From contig NZ_CP032489.1 of the NCBI RefSeq assembly GCF_003600625.1, positions 3,472,001-3,536,000 of the forward strand: a DNA stretch of 64,000 bases, in the 5' to 3' direction. A model generated the notes under the pieces. That model did not search any database. It was given only the letters and a program-made list of their open reading frames with translations, and was not told the origin of the DNA. The translations under genes were made by a program, and so were the position numbers. Origin of the DNA: Arachidicoccus soli. GTDB taxonomy: Bacteria > Bacteroidota > Bacteroidia > Chitinophagales > Chitinophagaceae. Below are positions 35,866 to 44,069 of the stretch, piece by piece (the stretch's first letter is position 1; the number at the start of each line of letters is the position of its first letter).

Positions 35866-35872
35866 CTCCTTT
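35866..35872 (-). promoter_or_regulatory. Strong Shine-Dalgarno of the antitoxin
   Basis: Minus-strand AAAGGAG ends 6 nt before the ATG at 35859. Nearly all other genes in the window lack such a site, so it probably boosts antitoxin over toxin synthesis. Confidence 0.7.
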
Positions 35873-35883
35873 AGACAAAGAAA

Positions 35884-35891
35884 CAAAATTA
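35884..35891 (-). promoter_or_regulatory. Promoter -7 box of the antitoxin-toxin operon
   Basis: Minus-strand TAATTTTG fits TAnnTTTG and lies 24 nt upstream of the antitoxin ATG, beside the CACGTG palindrome at 35900-35905. Confidence 0.5.
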
Positions 35892-35899
35892 TTGACAAA

Positions 35900-35929
35900 C
35901 ACGTGTTAATTTATATTTAATTGCACGTG
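35900..35929. promoter_or_regulatory. Paired CACGTG palindromes, probable autoregulation operator
   Basis: Two CACGTG palindromes (35900-35905 and 35924-35929) are 24 bp apart, a little over two helical turns, and cover the region upstream of the -7 box. This is a typical arrangement for two antitoxin dimers. The link to this antitoxin is inferred. Confidence 0.5.
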
Positions 35930-36027
35930 TACTCAAATCTGGACTATATTATGAAACTGCAGATATAGAAAAGAAACGGGAAGTCATTAGTTCGATGTTT
36001 CCCGAAAAATTGCATTTTGAAAATTAA
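35926..36027 (+). pseudogene. Relic of a large serine recombinase, C-terminal end
   Basis: The plus-strand frame ending at the TAA 36025-36027 reads SGLYYETADIEKKREVIS and then SMFPEKLHFEN. This closely resembles the last part of Bacteroidota site-specific serine recombinases (DIEKKREIIGSMFPEKLTF). Nothing of the catalytic domain is present upstream. It overlaps the distal CACGTG operator of the toxin pair. Confidence 0.6.
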
Positions 36028-36265
36028 ATCCAATAATTTATCCACACATTCATAACGAAATCAAATAAGCTATATTCAAATTTTGCGTAACATCAGCTAT
36101 TTATACAAAACTTAGCGGTAGTTGGTTTGGACAGGTAAATAAAAAAGAAAAAATCCGGCTTTTTAACTCAATTAACTTTGAACTAATGAATATGTAGCCA
36201 CCCGATATTTCTGCCTACCAAGTTTTAATCAATATTTAGGTCTCCTAGCTTTTTATTTGAATCAT
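36028..36265. other. Gene-free part of the 35.9-36.4 kb gap
   Basis: Short open stretches occur but none resembles a known protein. I see no RNA gene, terminator or repeat here apart from the flanking recombinase relic and promoter repeats. Confidence 0.5.
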
Positions 36266-36364
36266 CCCTTGGTTTATTACAATAAATCTATAAATTTACC
36301 ATTGTTTTGTTACAAATAAGGAATAAATTTGCCCTTGCTTTGTTACAAATAAAATAATTATAAT
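36266..36364 (+). repeat. Three 33-bp tandem repeats forming stacked promoters
   Basis: Units at 36266-36298, 36299-36331 and 36332-36364 align with a period of exactly 33 bp. Each begins (C)C(C/A)TTG, and the first two end in TAAATTT(A/G), exactly 19 bp after the TTG. The unit is therefore a complete -33/-7 promoter. The third unit has a decayed -7 box and ends on the ATPase start codon. Confidence 0.75.
36302..36331 (+). promoter_or_regulatory. Best promoter of the AAA-DUF4143 gene
   Basis: TTG at 36302-36304, 19-bp spacer and TAAATTTG at 36324-36331 match the Bacteroidota consensus. An upstream near-copy (TTG at 36269-36271, TAAATTTA at 36291-36298) lies one 33-bp repeat away. Confidence 0.65.
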
Positions 36365-37718
36365 GACTTTCAAAAGAAATATTGAAAACTCTCTTCATCG
36401 TTGGAAATCAAGCACCACACGCAAACCACTCATTATCAGAGGTGCGCGGCAGGTTGGCAAAACTACTTTAATACACGATTTTGCGAGAAGCTATACACAT
36501 GCAATTGTACTTAATTTAGAGAAACTAGCTGACCGCCGTTATTTTGACAACCTGGAAGATGTTCATACAATTATGGAGGCTTTGTTTTTGGCCAATAATA
36601 TTCCTTCCTCAGCTATTACAAACACACTTTTATTCATCGATGAAATACAGGAGAGTCCTAAGGCTATCCAGTTATTACGTTATTTTTATGAAGAATTACC
36701 GCTATTACATATCATTTGTGCAGGCTCTTTATTAGAGTTTGCCATGCAGAAAGTACATAGCTTCCCGGTAGGTCGGGTGGAATTCTTATATCTACACCCA
36801 CTGAATTTTCAAGAATATCTAGAGGCTATTGGAAAGCAGCAATTACTTGAGCAATTAAAGCAAATCCCAATAAAGCAAATGGCTCATCAAGCATTATTGA
36901 ATACCTTTCATCGTTATGCAATTATTGGCGGCATGCCGGAAGTGGTTAAAATAGATGTCGAACGAAATAACCTTTCCGATTTACCCATGATTTATGAAAG
37001 TATTTGGAGTACTTATAAAAATGATGTGGAAAAATATACTTCCAACGACACGGAAAGGAAAATTATTAAGCATTTAATGGATACTGCGCCGCTGTATCTG
37101 GATGAACGCGTTAAATTTCAAGGATTTGGTAATTCTAACTATCGATCAAGAGAAATAGGCGAAGCGTTCAGAACACTTGATGAAGCAAAGATCATCCGTT
37201 TGATTTATCCTACGACAGATTTAATTCCACCTTTGAAAACAGATTTAAAGAAAGCACCACGATTACAATTTCTGGATACTGGCTTAGTCAATTATTCCCT
37301 CGGCATTCAAGCAGAAATGTTGGCTATGAACGATTTAAATATTGCTTACAAAGGAGCGGTTATTCCTCATTTAATAACACAGGAAATTATATCTCTTCAA
37401 AGCATTTCTGCTCATAAACCTAATTTTTGGGTAAGGGAAAAAAGTCAGTCGAGTGCAGAGGTTGATCTACTTTACGCTTATAAACAATTTACTATCCCTA
37501 TAGAGATAAAATCAGGAAGTACAGGTTCTTTAAAATCACTTCATCAGTTTATAGAAGCAGCCAACCATCCATATGCTATAAGAATGTACGGAGGACCTTT
37601 CAAGGTTGAGCAAGCCATGACTCCAAACAAAAAACCATACTTATTAATGAACTTGCCATATTATGCAGGCACCTTATTGCCAGAGTATATTGAATGGTTT
37701 TTGCAGCACAAAATCTAA
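36363..37718 (+). CDS. AAA_14 ATPase with C-terminal DUF4143 domain
   Basis: 451 aa. Walker A GARQVGKTT at 27-35 and Walker B LLFIDEIQES near 89-98 define the ATPase. From about residue 190 the DUF4143 part follows, with a restriction-endonuclease-like signature SSAEVDLLYAYKQFTIPIEIKSG near 365-390 (D...ExK spacing). Such proteins are widespread, highly variable between strains and found in accessory DNA; the function is unknown, with defence or regulatory roles suggested. Expressed from repeated promoters. Flanked by toxin-antitoxin modules. Confidence 0.88.
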   Translation: MTFKRNIENSLHRWKSSTTRKPLIIRGARQVGKTTLIHDFARSYTHAIVLNLEKLADRRYFDNLEDVHTIMEALFLANNIPSSAITNTLLFIDEIQESPKAIQLLRYFYEELPLLHIICAGSLLEFAMQKVHSFPVGRVEFLYLHPLNFQEYLEAIGKQQLLEQLKQIPIKQMAHQALLNTFHRYAIIGGMPEVVKIDVERNNLSDLPMIYESIWSTYKNDVEKYTSNDTERKIIKHLMDTAPLYLDERVKFQGFGNSNYRSREIGEAFRTLDEAKIIRLIYPTTDLIPPLKTDLKKAPRLQFLDTGLVNYSLGIQAEMLAMNDLNIAYKGAVIPHLITQEIISLQSISAHKPNFWVREKSQSSAEVDLLYAYKQFTIPIEIKSGSTGSLKSLHQFIEAANHPYAIRMYGGPFKVEQAMTPNKKPYLLMNLPYYAGTLLPEYIEWFLQHKI

Positions 37719-37976
37719 TGGAAAGACTTTAAGGTTTCTGAACACGGCATTTTAAAAAAATGTCGGTTCTTGGTTCTCGTAGTTGGATTTTTTACGAAAG
37801 TCACATATTAGGATCCTTTACAGATCAATTCAAAAACTTGTGGAGAAGTAGGTGAAAAAAATTGGGTGCAAGATCAAGTTCTCTACATTTCTGTATGGAT
37901 TTAAGCGTACAATTTAGTCAATCTATACAAGAAGAACTCAATAGTTCTGATGTGCATATATGGAAAGGCAGGTTAT

Positions 37977-38447
37977 TTACTCTGCGATTTCTAACAGATT
38001 TTTATAATCGTATTTCTTATAATTTTTAAACTTCTTTTTTTCTTGCTTTATATCAAACAATCCATTTTTAATTTCAATTCTCAACCAATATTCGGGGTTT
38101 ATGTGTGAAAAGGCACTTAGTTTAAGCACGAAATCGGTATTCAATTTCCGTTCACCAGTAAGATATTTATACAAATTACTGTCTTGCATTTCAAAGAGTT
38201 CCGCCAAGTTTTTTTTCGTGATGTTTAATGCTGAAAGATACGCATTCACAAAATCAAGTATCTTGAGCTTTTGCAAAGGGGTATCACTTTCAATATAATC
38301 TTCAATCCGGTATTTTATTGCGAGCAGTTCATTTTTAATTAAACGCTCTTTAGATTGTTTTGCCGAATGAGAAAGAATGAAGTCTTTGACGGTATCCAAT
38401 TTTTTTTCATTCCAAATATCTGTTGTCTTAATTTCTTTTTTTGCCAT
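37977..38447 (-). CDS. XRE/HigA-like helix-turn-helix protein, probable antitoxin
   Basis: 156 aa. The helix-turn-helix lies at about 75-125 (NITKKNLAELFEMQDSNLYK, then a TGERKLNTDFVLKLSAF helix), and the ending NPEYWLRIEIKN is typical of HigA-like antitoxins. The N-terminal 70 residues are charged and helical. It is encoded 7 nt downstream of the GNAT-like gene on the same strand, the toxin-first order usual for HigBA-type modules. Confidence 0.78.
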   Translation of the reverse strand: MAKKEIKTTDIWNEKKLDTVKDFILSHSAKQSKERLIKNELLAIKYRIEDYIESDTPLQKLKILDFVNAYLSALNITKKNLAELFEMQDSNLYKYLTGERKLNTDFVLKLSAFSHINPEYWLRIEIKNGLFDIKQEKKKFKNYKKYDYKNLLEIAE

Positions 38448-38454
38448 TGTCTTA

Positions 38455-38970
38455 TCAATTTAAAAATTCGTCAATTAATTTTTCCCCGCCTTCGGGAGAG
38501 ATGACCATAGTTGTTGTATCTTTAATTCTTAATGCACCATACTTACTTGAATATACCGCCATTAATTTGGTTTCGGCTGCTTTATCTTTTTCTAATACAT
38601 CAAAAGCCAGCCACCCTTTAAAAGCGCCTTCACCGGATATAAAACTTAACCTGCACGCAAATGCAATCAAACAACCAGCTACGCTTTCATACTGTTTATT
38701 TTTCCCTTTGTTATGCGGAGCTATTTCCACATATGCCATATAAGGTTCTACTTTATTTCTGACCTTAAAACTAAGGCAACCCTCAACAATTTCGGGCGTT
38801 TCATCGCAAACAAGCAAATACGTTTGTAAATTTTCTTTTTTTGTATTGCTTCTGAAATTAAACCGCCACCCATTGGTCAAGGATGGTAATTGCGCAGTTG
38901 CTGATGTATGCAGTATTATTATTGCATCAACACTCTGACCGTCTGCCACCCTGATGATTTTTACATTCAT
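38455..38970 (-). CDS. Putative GNAT-like protein, partner of the HTH gene
   Basis: 171 aa, not clearly recognised. The central and C-terminal parts (MAYVEIAPHNKG, YESVAGCLIAFACRLSF, GWLAFDVLEK, AVYSSKYGAL) follow the strand-helix order of a degenerate acetyltransferase fold, with AYVEIAPHNKG at the place of beta4 and the loop before the acetyl-CoA site. It lacks a textbook QxxGxG. Its pairing with an antitoxin-type HTH 7 nt away suggests an acetyltransferase toxin module. Alternative: a restriction-associated or phage accessory protein. Confidence 0.5.
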   Translation of the reverse strand: MNVKIIRVADGQSVDAIIILHTSATAQLPSLTNGWRFNFRSNTKKENLQTYLLVCDETPEIVEGCLSFKVRNKVEPYMAYVEIAPHNKGKNKQYESVAGCLIAFACRLSFISGEGAFKGWLAFDVLEKDKAAETKLMAVYSSKYGALRIKDTTTMVISPEGGEKLIDEFLN

Positions 38971-39034
38971 AAAATATGATGTTTCAAAGTTACCATAAAT
39001 TATACAATTTGTATAATTTATTTTTAAAAAATAA

Positions 39035-40307
39035 TTATATTATAGTACCACTTGATTGCAGATGTTCCTTAACGCGCGCCCGTTTTAATTCAAGCTTTTC
39101 TTCTAAATCAAAAGTATCATCTAAGATTTTTTCTTCATCCACATCCGCATAAATCTGTGTGGTGGCAATCTTTGTATGGCCGAGCATCATTTGTACCGTT
39201 TCAAGCGGGATGCCGTTTTCAAAGCAACTGTTTTTGCAAAGGTATGCCGTGCAATATGAAAAGTAAGGTCGAAGGGGATGCCGTAGATTTCCTGTATATT
39301 TTTCAAATAATCGTTTACATCCTTATTGGTAATGCGTGGGAATATCCTGGTCATTTCCGGTTTTCTTATGGCTCGGTATTTACCCAATATGGTTATGGCG
39401 GACTTTATGAGAGAGACGGGACATAAGCTTTCGTTTTGTCCCTGTAAATAAGACACCAGGTAATCCCATTTGTGTCCCACTCAAAATGGCTTTCGTCGAG
39501 TTTCATCACTTCCGCATAGGCGAGACCGGTATAACAGGAAAACAAAAACAAGTCCCTTACAAATTGCAATCTTTCGTTCAAAAAAGATTTGTTTTCCAAG
39601 GTAACGAGTTGCTCGATGGACAATTTCTTGCGCTTATTCTTTTTGATATTGCAGGGATATTCGGCGGCCTGATTTTCTTTACTCCACTTAATAGTTTTAC
39701 TCCATTTAATGATGGTCTTAAAGCGCTGGATTTGTTTGCCTAAACCGTTACCCAAACAAGGATCGTTTTCCTTGATTGGGTAATTGCGGATATAATGTTC
39801 CAGTTCCGTCATAAACTCCATATTGACCTGAGACAAATAAACATCCTTGTTTGTTTTGAATTTGAATGCAAGAAAACGTTTCACATAATCAATAGTAGTA
39901 CGATAATTTTTGAGTCCCCCATTATCTAATTTTTGTTCCCAGATTTTTTTGTAGTAATCAAGCAACTCTTTCAACTTATGTCCTTTTAAAGAAAACTGCT
40001 TGCCTAAATAAGCTTGTTTGACCCCGTCAGCAGTCAACAGTTCATCCATTAATTTTAAGTCCCTGTACTTTTGCTTAATATTTTAACGTACACTTTCAAT
40101 ATGCTCGTTAATAGACTGTACTTCTATCGATCGACCTTTAACAGCTTCTTTTTTTGCATCCCAATCTTTGGTTTTGATTTCTTCCTGAATGGAAATTTCC
40201 CTGGATTCTCCATCAAGGGTGATACGTGCATAAATAAATGCAATGCTCTTGTCTGTTTTGCTCTTCCTTACAAGGAAGTCCACTGCAAATGTGTGTGTCT
40301 GTTCCAT
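39035..40307 (-). pseudogene. Tyrosine integrase (IntDOT-like), broken by a stop and two frameshifts
   Basis: Joined, the frames give a complete integrase of about 423 aa: an arm-binding domain (FIYARITLDGESREISIQ), an SAM-like core-binding domain (FMTELEHYIRNY), and a catalytic domain with HIARHTFAKT and the tyrosine in ATTQIYADVDEEK. Lesions: an in-frame TAA at 40083-40085, a frameshift near 39420 and a one-base loss at the T4 run 39216-39219. The first catalytic Arg position reads TGLAYAEV, as in CTnDOT-type integrases that lack it. It lies next to tRNA-Pro, which suggests an inactive integrative element. Confidence 0.88.
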
Positions 40308-40496
40308 ACAACATTTTTTAATAGTTTTTGAAATGATTTGAGCTCTTTCGCCACTATTGTTCAATGCCCCGCAGGTTGTCATCCATTTCGCATCCTACCA
40401 AAAAATATCAAAACGCATCAAAAAATTTGATATAATAATTTGATAGTCAGTCAATTACGAGTATTCCAGTGAGTTCAAAAACCGTGCCGTACAAAA

Positions 40497-40517
40497 ACTC
40501 ACGGATGACTCACGGAT
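40497..40517. repeat. Direct repeats upstream of the integrase, candidate arm sites
   Basis: ACTCACGGAT occurs at 40497-40506 and again at 40508-40517. A nearby CCGTG/CACGG inverted pair lies at about 40482-40504. These short repeats between the integrase and the intron are of the kind bound by integrase arm domains. No second copy of a tRNA-derived attachment core was found in the window. Confidence 0.4.
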
Positions 40518-40554
40518 TTTATGCTGTTTTTTGATAAAATATGAAAAGAGGAAA

Positions 40555-40631
40555 ATAGGGGTAGGAAGGTAGCGATTATTTCGCTACCTGACCTCCCACA
40601 CCACCGTACGTACGGTTCCGTATACGGCGGT
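40555..40631 (-). ncRNA. Group II intron domains V and VI, copy 1
   Basis: Domain V: 9-bp basal stem 40623-40631 with 40600-40608, containing CGC as in class C catalytic triads. Domain VI: a stem with inner hairpin 40567-40589 and an outer helix in which the adenosine opposite 40562 is left unpaired, 7 nt from the 3' end, the expected branch-point position. The intron ends in AT. Confidence 0.8.
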
Positions 40632-40642
40632 TCTATTAACTT

Positions 40643-42076
40643 TTACGTTGGAGAACTACTTTCCTGAGAAGCTGTGTAGACTTTATAGGCATCTACGAAG
40701 CTAAAAAGTCGTAGCTCATCAAAATATTTCTTAGGAAATGCGAGATTCATGTGTGAGGCACCGGAGTTGAACCACGGTCCACGCTGATTAAAGGCAGAGC
40801 GAACTGCATGCTCCTCGGATAGCCCACCTTTACGGAGGTTCAAGAATCTTGTCCAATTGCGTTTCCATTGTCGCCAAAGAATGTTGCGTAAGCGGTGTCG
40901 AATCCATTCGTCCAAATCTTGGCTGAGGGATTTCATATCTGCAGGACGGTAGTAGTTAAACCAACCTCGTATAACGGGATTAAGATCGTTGTGGATAAAT
41001 CCAGGTAAACTACGCCCACGGCCTTGATGGAATAGGTCTCTAAGTGTTTCCTTTAAACGAGTAACGCTTTTAGGAGCAACTCGAATACCCATTTGTTTTC
41101 CCTTCTTATAATAGAAGGAGAAACCGAGAAACTTCCGTTTTACCGGTCTGTCGACCTTACTCTTTTCCTTGTTTACTTTCAGTTTCATCTTTTTCTCGAC
41201 AAAATTCTGAATGGAGGCGGCAGCCCTATCACCTGCTCTTTTCGTCTTCACATACACATTAACATCATCAGCATAACGGCAAAATCGATGGCCACGTTTT
41301 TCCAATTCTTTGTCTAGTTCATCGAGCACGATATTAGACAAGAGTGGACTACAAGGGGACCCTTGTGGAGAGCCCTTTGATCGATCTTCAATTAGTCCAT
41401 CTTTCATCATTCCGGCAGTTAAATATCCATGGATGAGTTTGTGAATTTCTCGTTCTCCCGGCGTTTTTAGCATGATTTTGCTCATTAGTCTATCGTGAGG
41501 AATCTCATCGAAGAATTTTGAGAGGTCCATGTCGATAACAATCCGATATCCCTCTTCCTGATATCCTTTTGCTCGCTTTACCGCATCGATCGCTTTGCGA
41601 CCCGGACGAAAGCCGAAGCTATTGTCCGAGAAGGTTGGCTCCCAGATTGGGGTAAGGACTTGCAATAGAGCTTGTTGCAGAAACCTGTCTAATACTGTAG
41701 GAATACCTAACATGCGCACACCACCGTCTGGCTTGGGTATCTCTACCTTCTTGACTGGCTGCGGTTTGTATTTTCCTTGTTTCAGCTGCTGCTCTATTGT
41801 CGGCCAATTTTTCCTTAGAAATAATTTTAGATCTCCTACTTCCATCCCATCTACTCCGGCAGCTCCTTTATTGTCTACGACTTTAATGAAAGCTTCATTC
41901 AAGTTATCAATGTTTAGGAGTTTGTCAATTAAGCGGAGTTCAGGGGGATTACTTCCTTTCTCTATGCGGTCACCAGCAACGGCACCATCGAGGGCCCTTG
42001 CCTCTTCCGGAGGTTTTACATCCCTTGATGATGAAGATTTTTCCACCTTCTTTTCTGCTTCTGACTGTTGATTCAT
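40643..42076 (-). CDS. ltrA: Group II intron reverse transcriptase/maturase, copy 1
   Basis: 477 aa. Promotes splicing and retromobility of its host intron. Reverse-transcriptase blocks in order: DGGVRMLGIPTVLDRFLQQA, SFGFRPGRKAIDAV, VIDMDLSKFFDEIPHD, GSPQGSPCSPLLSNIVLDEL and the active-site YADD in FCRYADDVNVYV. The maturase (X) domain follows (IRGWFNYYRPADMKSL, RNILWRQWKRN). The end (GASHMNLAFPKKYFDELRL) shows no HNH endonuclease domain. The stop lies 11 nt before domain V. No amino-acid difference from copy 2 is visible. Confidence 0.95.
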   Translation of the reverse strand: MNQQSEAEKKVEKSSSSRDVKPPEEARALDGAVAGDRIEKGSNPPELRLIDKLLNIDNLNEAFIKVVDNKGAAGVDGMEVGDLKLFLRKNWPTIEQQLKQGKYKPQPVKKVEIPKPDGGVRMLGIPTVLDRFLQQALLQVLTPIWEPTFSDNSFGFRPGRKAIDAVKRAKGYQEEGYRIVIDMDLSKFFDEIPHDRLMSKIMLKTPGEREIHKLIHGYLTAGMMKDGLIEDRSKGSPQGSPCSPLLSNIVLDELDKELEKRGHRFCRYADDVNVYVKTKRAGDRAAASIQNFVEKKMKLKVNKEKSKVDRPVKRKFLGFSFYYKKGKQMGIRVAPKSVTRLKETLRDLFHQGRGRSLPGFIHNDLNPVIRGWFNYYRPADMKSLSQDLDEWIRHRLRNILWRQWKRNWTRFLNLRKGGLSEEHAVRSAFNQRGPWFNSGASHMNLAFPKKYFDELRLFSFVDAYKVYTASQESSSPT

Positions 42077-42547
42077 AGTGATGATTTTAATCCGTTCGTT
42101 AATAGTTCGGCCCTTCGTCCTTTCCGTGAGTCTTCCTGCGTTTCCTTTTTCGTCGGTCGCATAGCTCGTCTCGGGCTTACTATGGCCTCTGCTGACTTCT
42201 GATATCTTAGCCTGATGTTGCCATCAGGGTTGTTCCGGTGTAGAATACCGCGTGCTCCTCCCGCAAACGGGGTATCAGATCTCCCCGGGTAAGATGCATT
42301 TCTGTCACGCTTATACATGCCGTATTTACTGCCTACCTTCCCGTGTAAGTATCGGACTTTAGAGATAATTGCCTCCTCATCCAGATAGACAGCCTCATAC
42401 GATTCCTGTGCGTCATGTCAGCGCTTTGCCTGCGGCTTCCTTCAGATTCCCAGTCACCCGGGACACCTTTGCCGTTCGGCTAATTGTTCCCCTTACCGGG
42501 CCAATAGGAATCTTTCATCCCCTAGAAATGCACCATGCCGGGCGCAC

Positions 42548-42624
42548 ATAGGGGTAGGAAGGTAGCGATTATTTCGCTACCTGACCTCCCACACCACCGT
42601 ACGTACGGTTCCGTATACGGCGGT
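42548..42624 (-). ncRNA. Group II intron domains V and VI, copy 2
   Basis: Same structure as in copy 1, shifted by 1993 bp: domain V at 42593-42624, inner domain VI hairpin 42560-42582, bulged adenosine opposite 42555. Confidence 0.8.
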
Positions 42625-42635
42625 TCTATTAACTT

Positions 42636-44069
42636 TTACGTTGGAGAACTACTTTCCTGAGAAGCTGTGTAGACTTTATAGGCATCTACGAAGCTAAAAA
42701 GTCGTAGCTCATCAAAATATTTCTTAGGAAATGCGAGATTCATGTGTGAGGCACCGGAGTTGAACCACGGTCCACGCTGATTAAAGGCAGAGCGAACTGC
42801 ATGCTCCTCGGATAGCCCACCTTTACGGAGGTTCAAGAATCTTGTCCAATTGCGTTTCCATTGTCGCCAAAGAATGTTGCGTAAGCGGTGTCGAATCCAT
42901 TCGTCCAAATCTTGGCTGAGGGATTTCATATCTGCAGGACGGTAGTAGTTAAACCAACCTCGTATAACGGGATTAAGATCGTTGTGGATAAATCCAGGTA
43001 AACTACGCCCACGGCCTTGATGGAATAGGTCTCTAAGTGTTTCCTTTAAACGAGTAACGCTTTTAGGAGCAACTCGAATACCCATTTGTTTTCCCTTCTT
43101 ATAATAGAAGGAGAAACCGAGAAACTTCCGTTTTACCGGTCTGTCGACCTTACTCTTTTCCTTGTTTACTTTCAGTTTCATCTTTTTCTCGACAAAATTC
43201 TGAATGGAGGCGGCAGCCCTATCACCTGCTCTTTTCGTCTTCACATACACATTAACATCATCAGCATAACGGCAAAATCGATGGCCACGTTTTTCCAATT
43301 CTTTGTCTAGTTCATCGAGCACGATATTAGACAAGAGTGGACTACAAGGGGACCCTTGTGGAGAGCCCTTTGATCGATCTTCAATTAGTCCATCTTTCAT
43401 CATTCCGGCAGTTAAATATCCATGGATGAGTTTGTGAATTTCTCGTTCTCCCGGCGTTTTTAGCATGATTTTGCTCATTAGTCTATCGTGAGGAATCTCA
43501 TCGAAGAATTTTGAGAGGTCCATGTCGATAACAATCCGATATCCCTCTTCCTGATATCCTTTTGCTCGCTTTACCGCATCGATCGCTTTGCGACCCGGAC
43601 GAAAGCCGAAGCTATTGTCCGAGAAGGTTGGCTCCCAGATTGGGGTAAGGACTTGCAATAGAGCTTGTTGCAGAAACCTGTCTAATACTGTAGGAATACC
43701 TAACATGCGCACACCACCGTCTGGCTTGGGTATCTCTACCTTCTTGACTGGCTGCGGTTTGTATTTTCCTTGTTTCAGCTGCTGCTCTATTGTCGGCCAA
43801 TTTTTCCTTAGAAATAATTTTAGATCTCCTACTTCCATCCCATCTACTCCGGCAGCTCCTTTATTGTCTACGACTTTAATGAAAGCTTCATTCAAGTTAT
43901 CAATGTTTAGGAGTTTGTCAATTAAGCGGAGTTCAGGGGGATTACTTCCTTTCTCTATGCGGTCACCAGCAACGGCACCATCGAGGGCCCTTGCCTCTTC
44001 CGGAGGTTTTACATCCCTTGATGATGAAGATTTTTCCACCTTCTTTTCTGCTTCTGACTGTTGATTCAT
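42636..44069 (-). CDS. ltrA: Group II intron reverse transcriptase/maturase, copy 2
   Basis: 477 aa, identical in every residue to copy 1, with the YADD active site and maturase domain intact and no endonuclease domain. Both copies look functional. Identity over the whole protein means the second insertion or duplication is recent, or that the duplication is an assembly artefact. Confidence 0.95.
   Translation of the reverse strand: MNQQSEAEKKVEKSSSSRDVKPPEEARALDGAVAGDRIEKGSNPPELRLIDKLLNIDNLNEAFIKVVDNKGAAGVDGMEVGDLKLFLRKNWPTIEQQLKQGKYKPQPVKKVEIPKPDGGVRMLGIPTVLDRFLQQALLQVLTPIWEPTFSDNSFGFRPGRKAIDAVKRAKGYQEEGYRIVIDMDLSKFFDEIPHDRLMSKIMLKTPGEREIHKLIHGYLTAGMMKDGLIEDRSKGSPQGSPCSPLLSNIVLDELDKELEKRGHRFCRYADDVNVYVKTKRAGDRAAASIQNFVEKKMKLKVNKEKSKVDRPVKRKFLGFSFYYKKGKQMGIRVAPKSVTRLKETLRDLFHQGRGRSLPGFIHNDLNPVIRGWFNYYRPADMKSLSQDLDEWIRHRLRNILWRQWKRNWTRFLNLRKGGLSEEHAVRSAFNQRGPWFNSGASHMNLAFPKKYFDELRLFSFVDAYKVYTASQESSSPT

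Larger units (their letters stand above)
40555..42547 (-). mobile_element. Group II intron, copy 1 (downstream copy), class C-like
   Basis: 1993 bp. The 5' end is GTGCGCCCGG at 42547 and the 3' end is CCTACCCCTAT at 40555, read on the minus strand. The 5' end directly follows the 3' end of the second copy. Domain V (40600-40631) and domain VI (40555-40598) are visible. The reverse transcriptase is encoded in domain IV. Base composition is richer in G+C than the surroundings, a sign of recent arrival. Class C is inferred from the absent endonuclease domain, the CGC in domain V and the terminator target. Confidence 0.9.

Noticed and set aside
36028-36200. Short plus-strand frame after the recombinase relic (KLSGSWFGQVNKKEK)
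   Set aside because: About 35 codons without start or recognisable family; probably chance.
41595-42071. 158-codon plus-strand frame opposite the reverse transcriptase (and 43588-44064)
   Set aside because: Antisense shadow of a well-supported gene; no motif.
42073-42318. 81-codon frame just upstream of the intron reverse transcriptase (and its copy at 44066-44311)
   Set aside because: It lies in the structured RNA part of the intron, has basic low-complexity sequence without family features, and is explained by ribozyme sequence.
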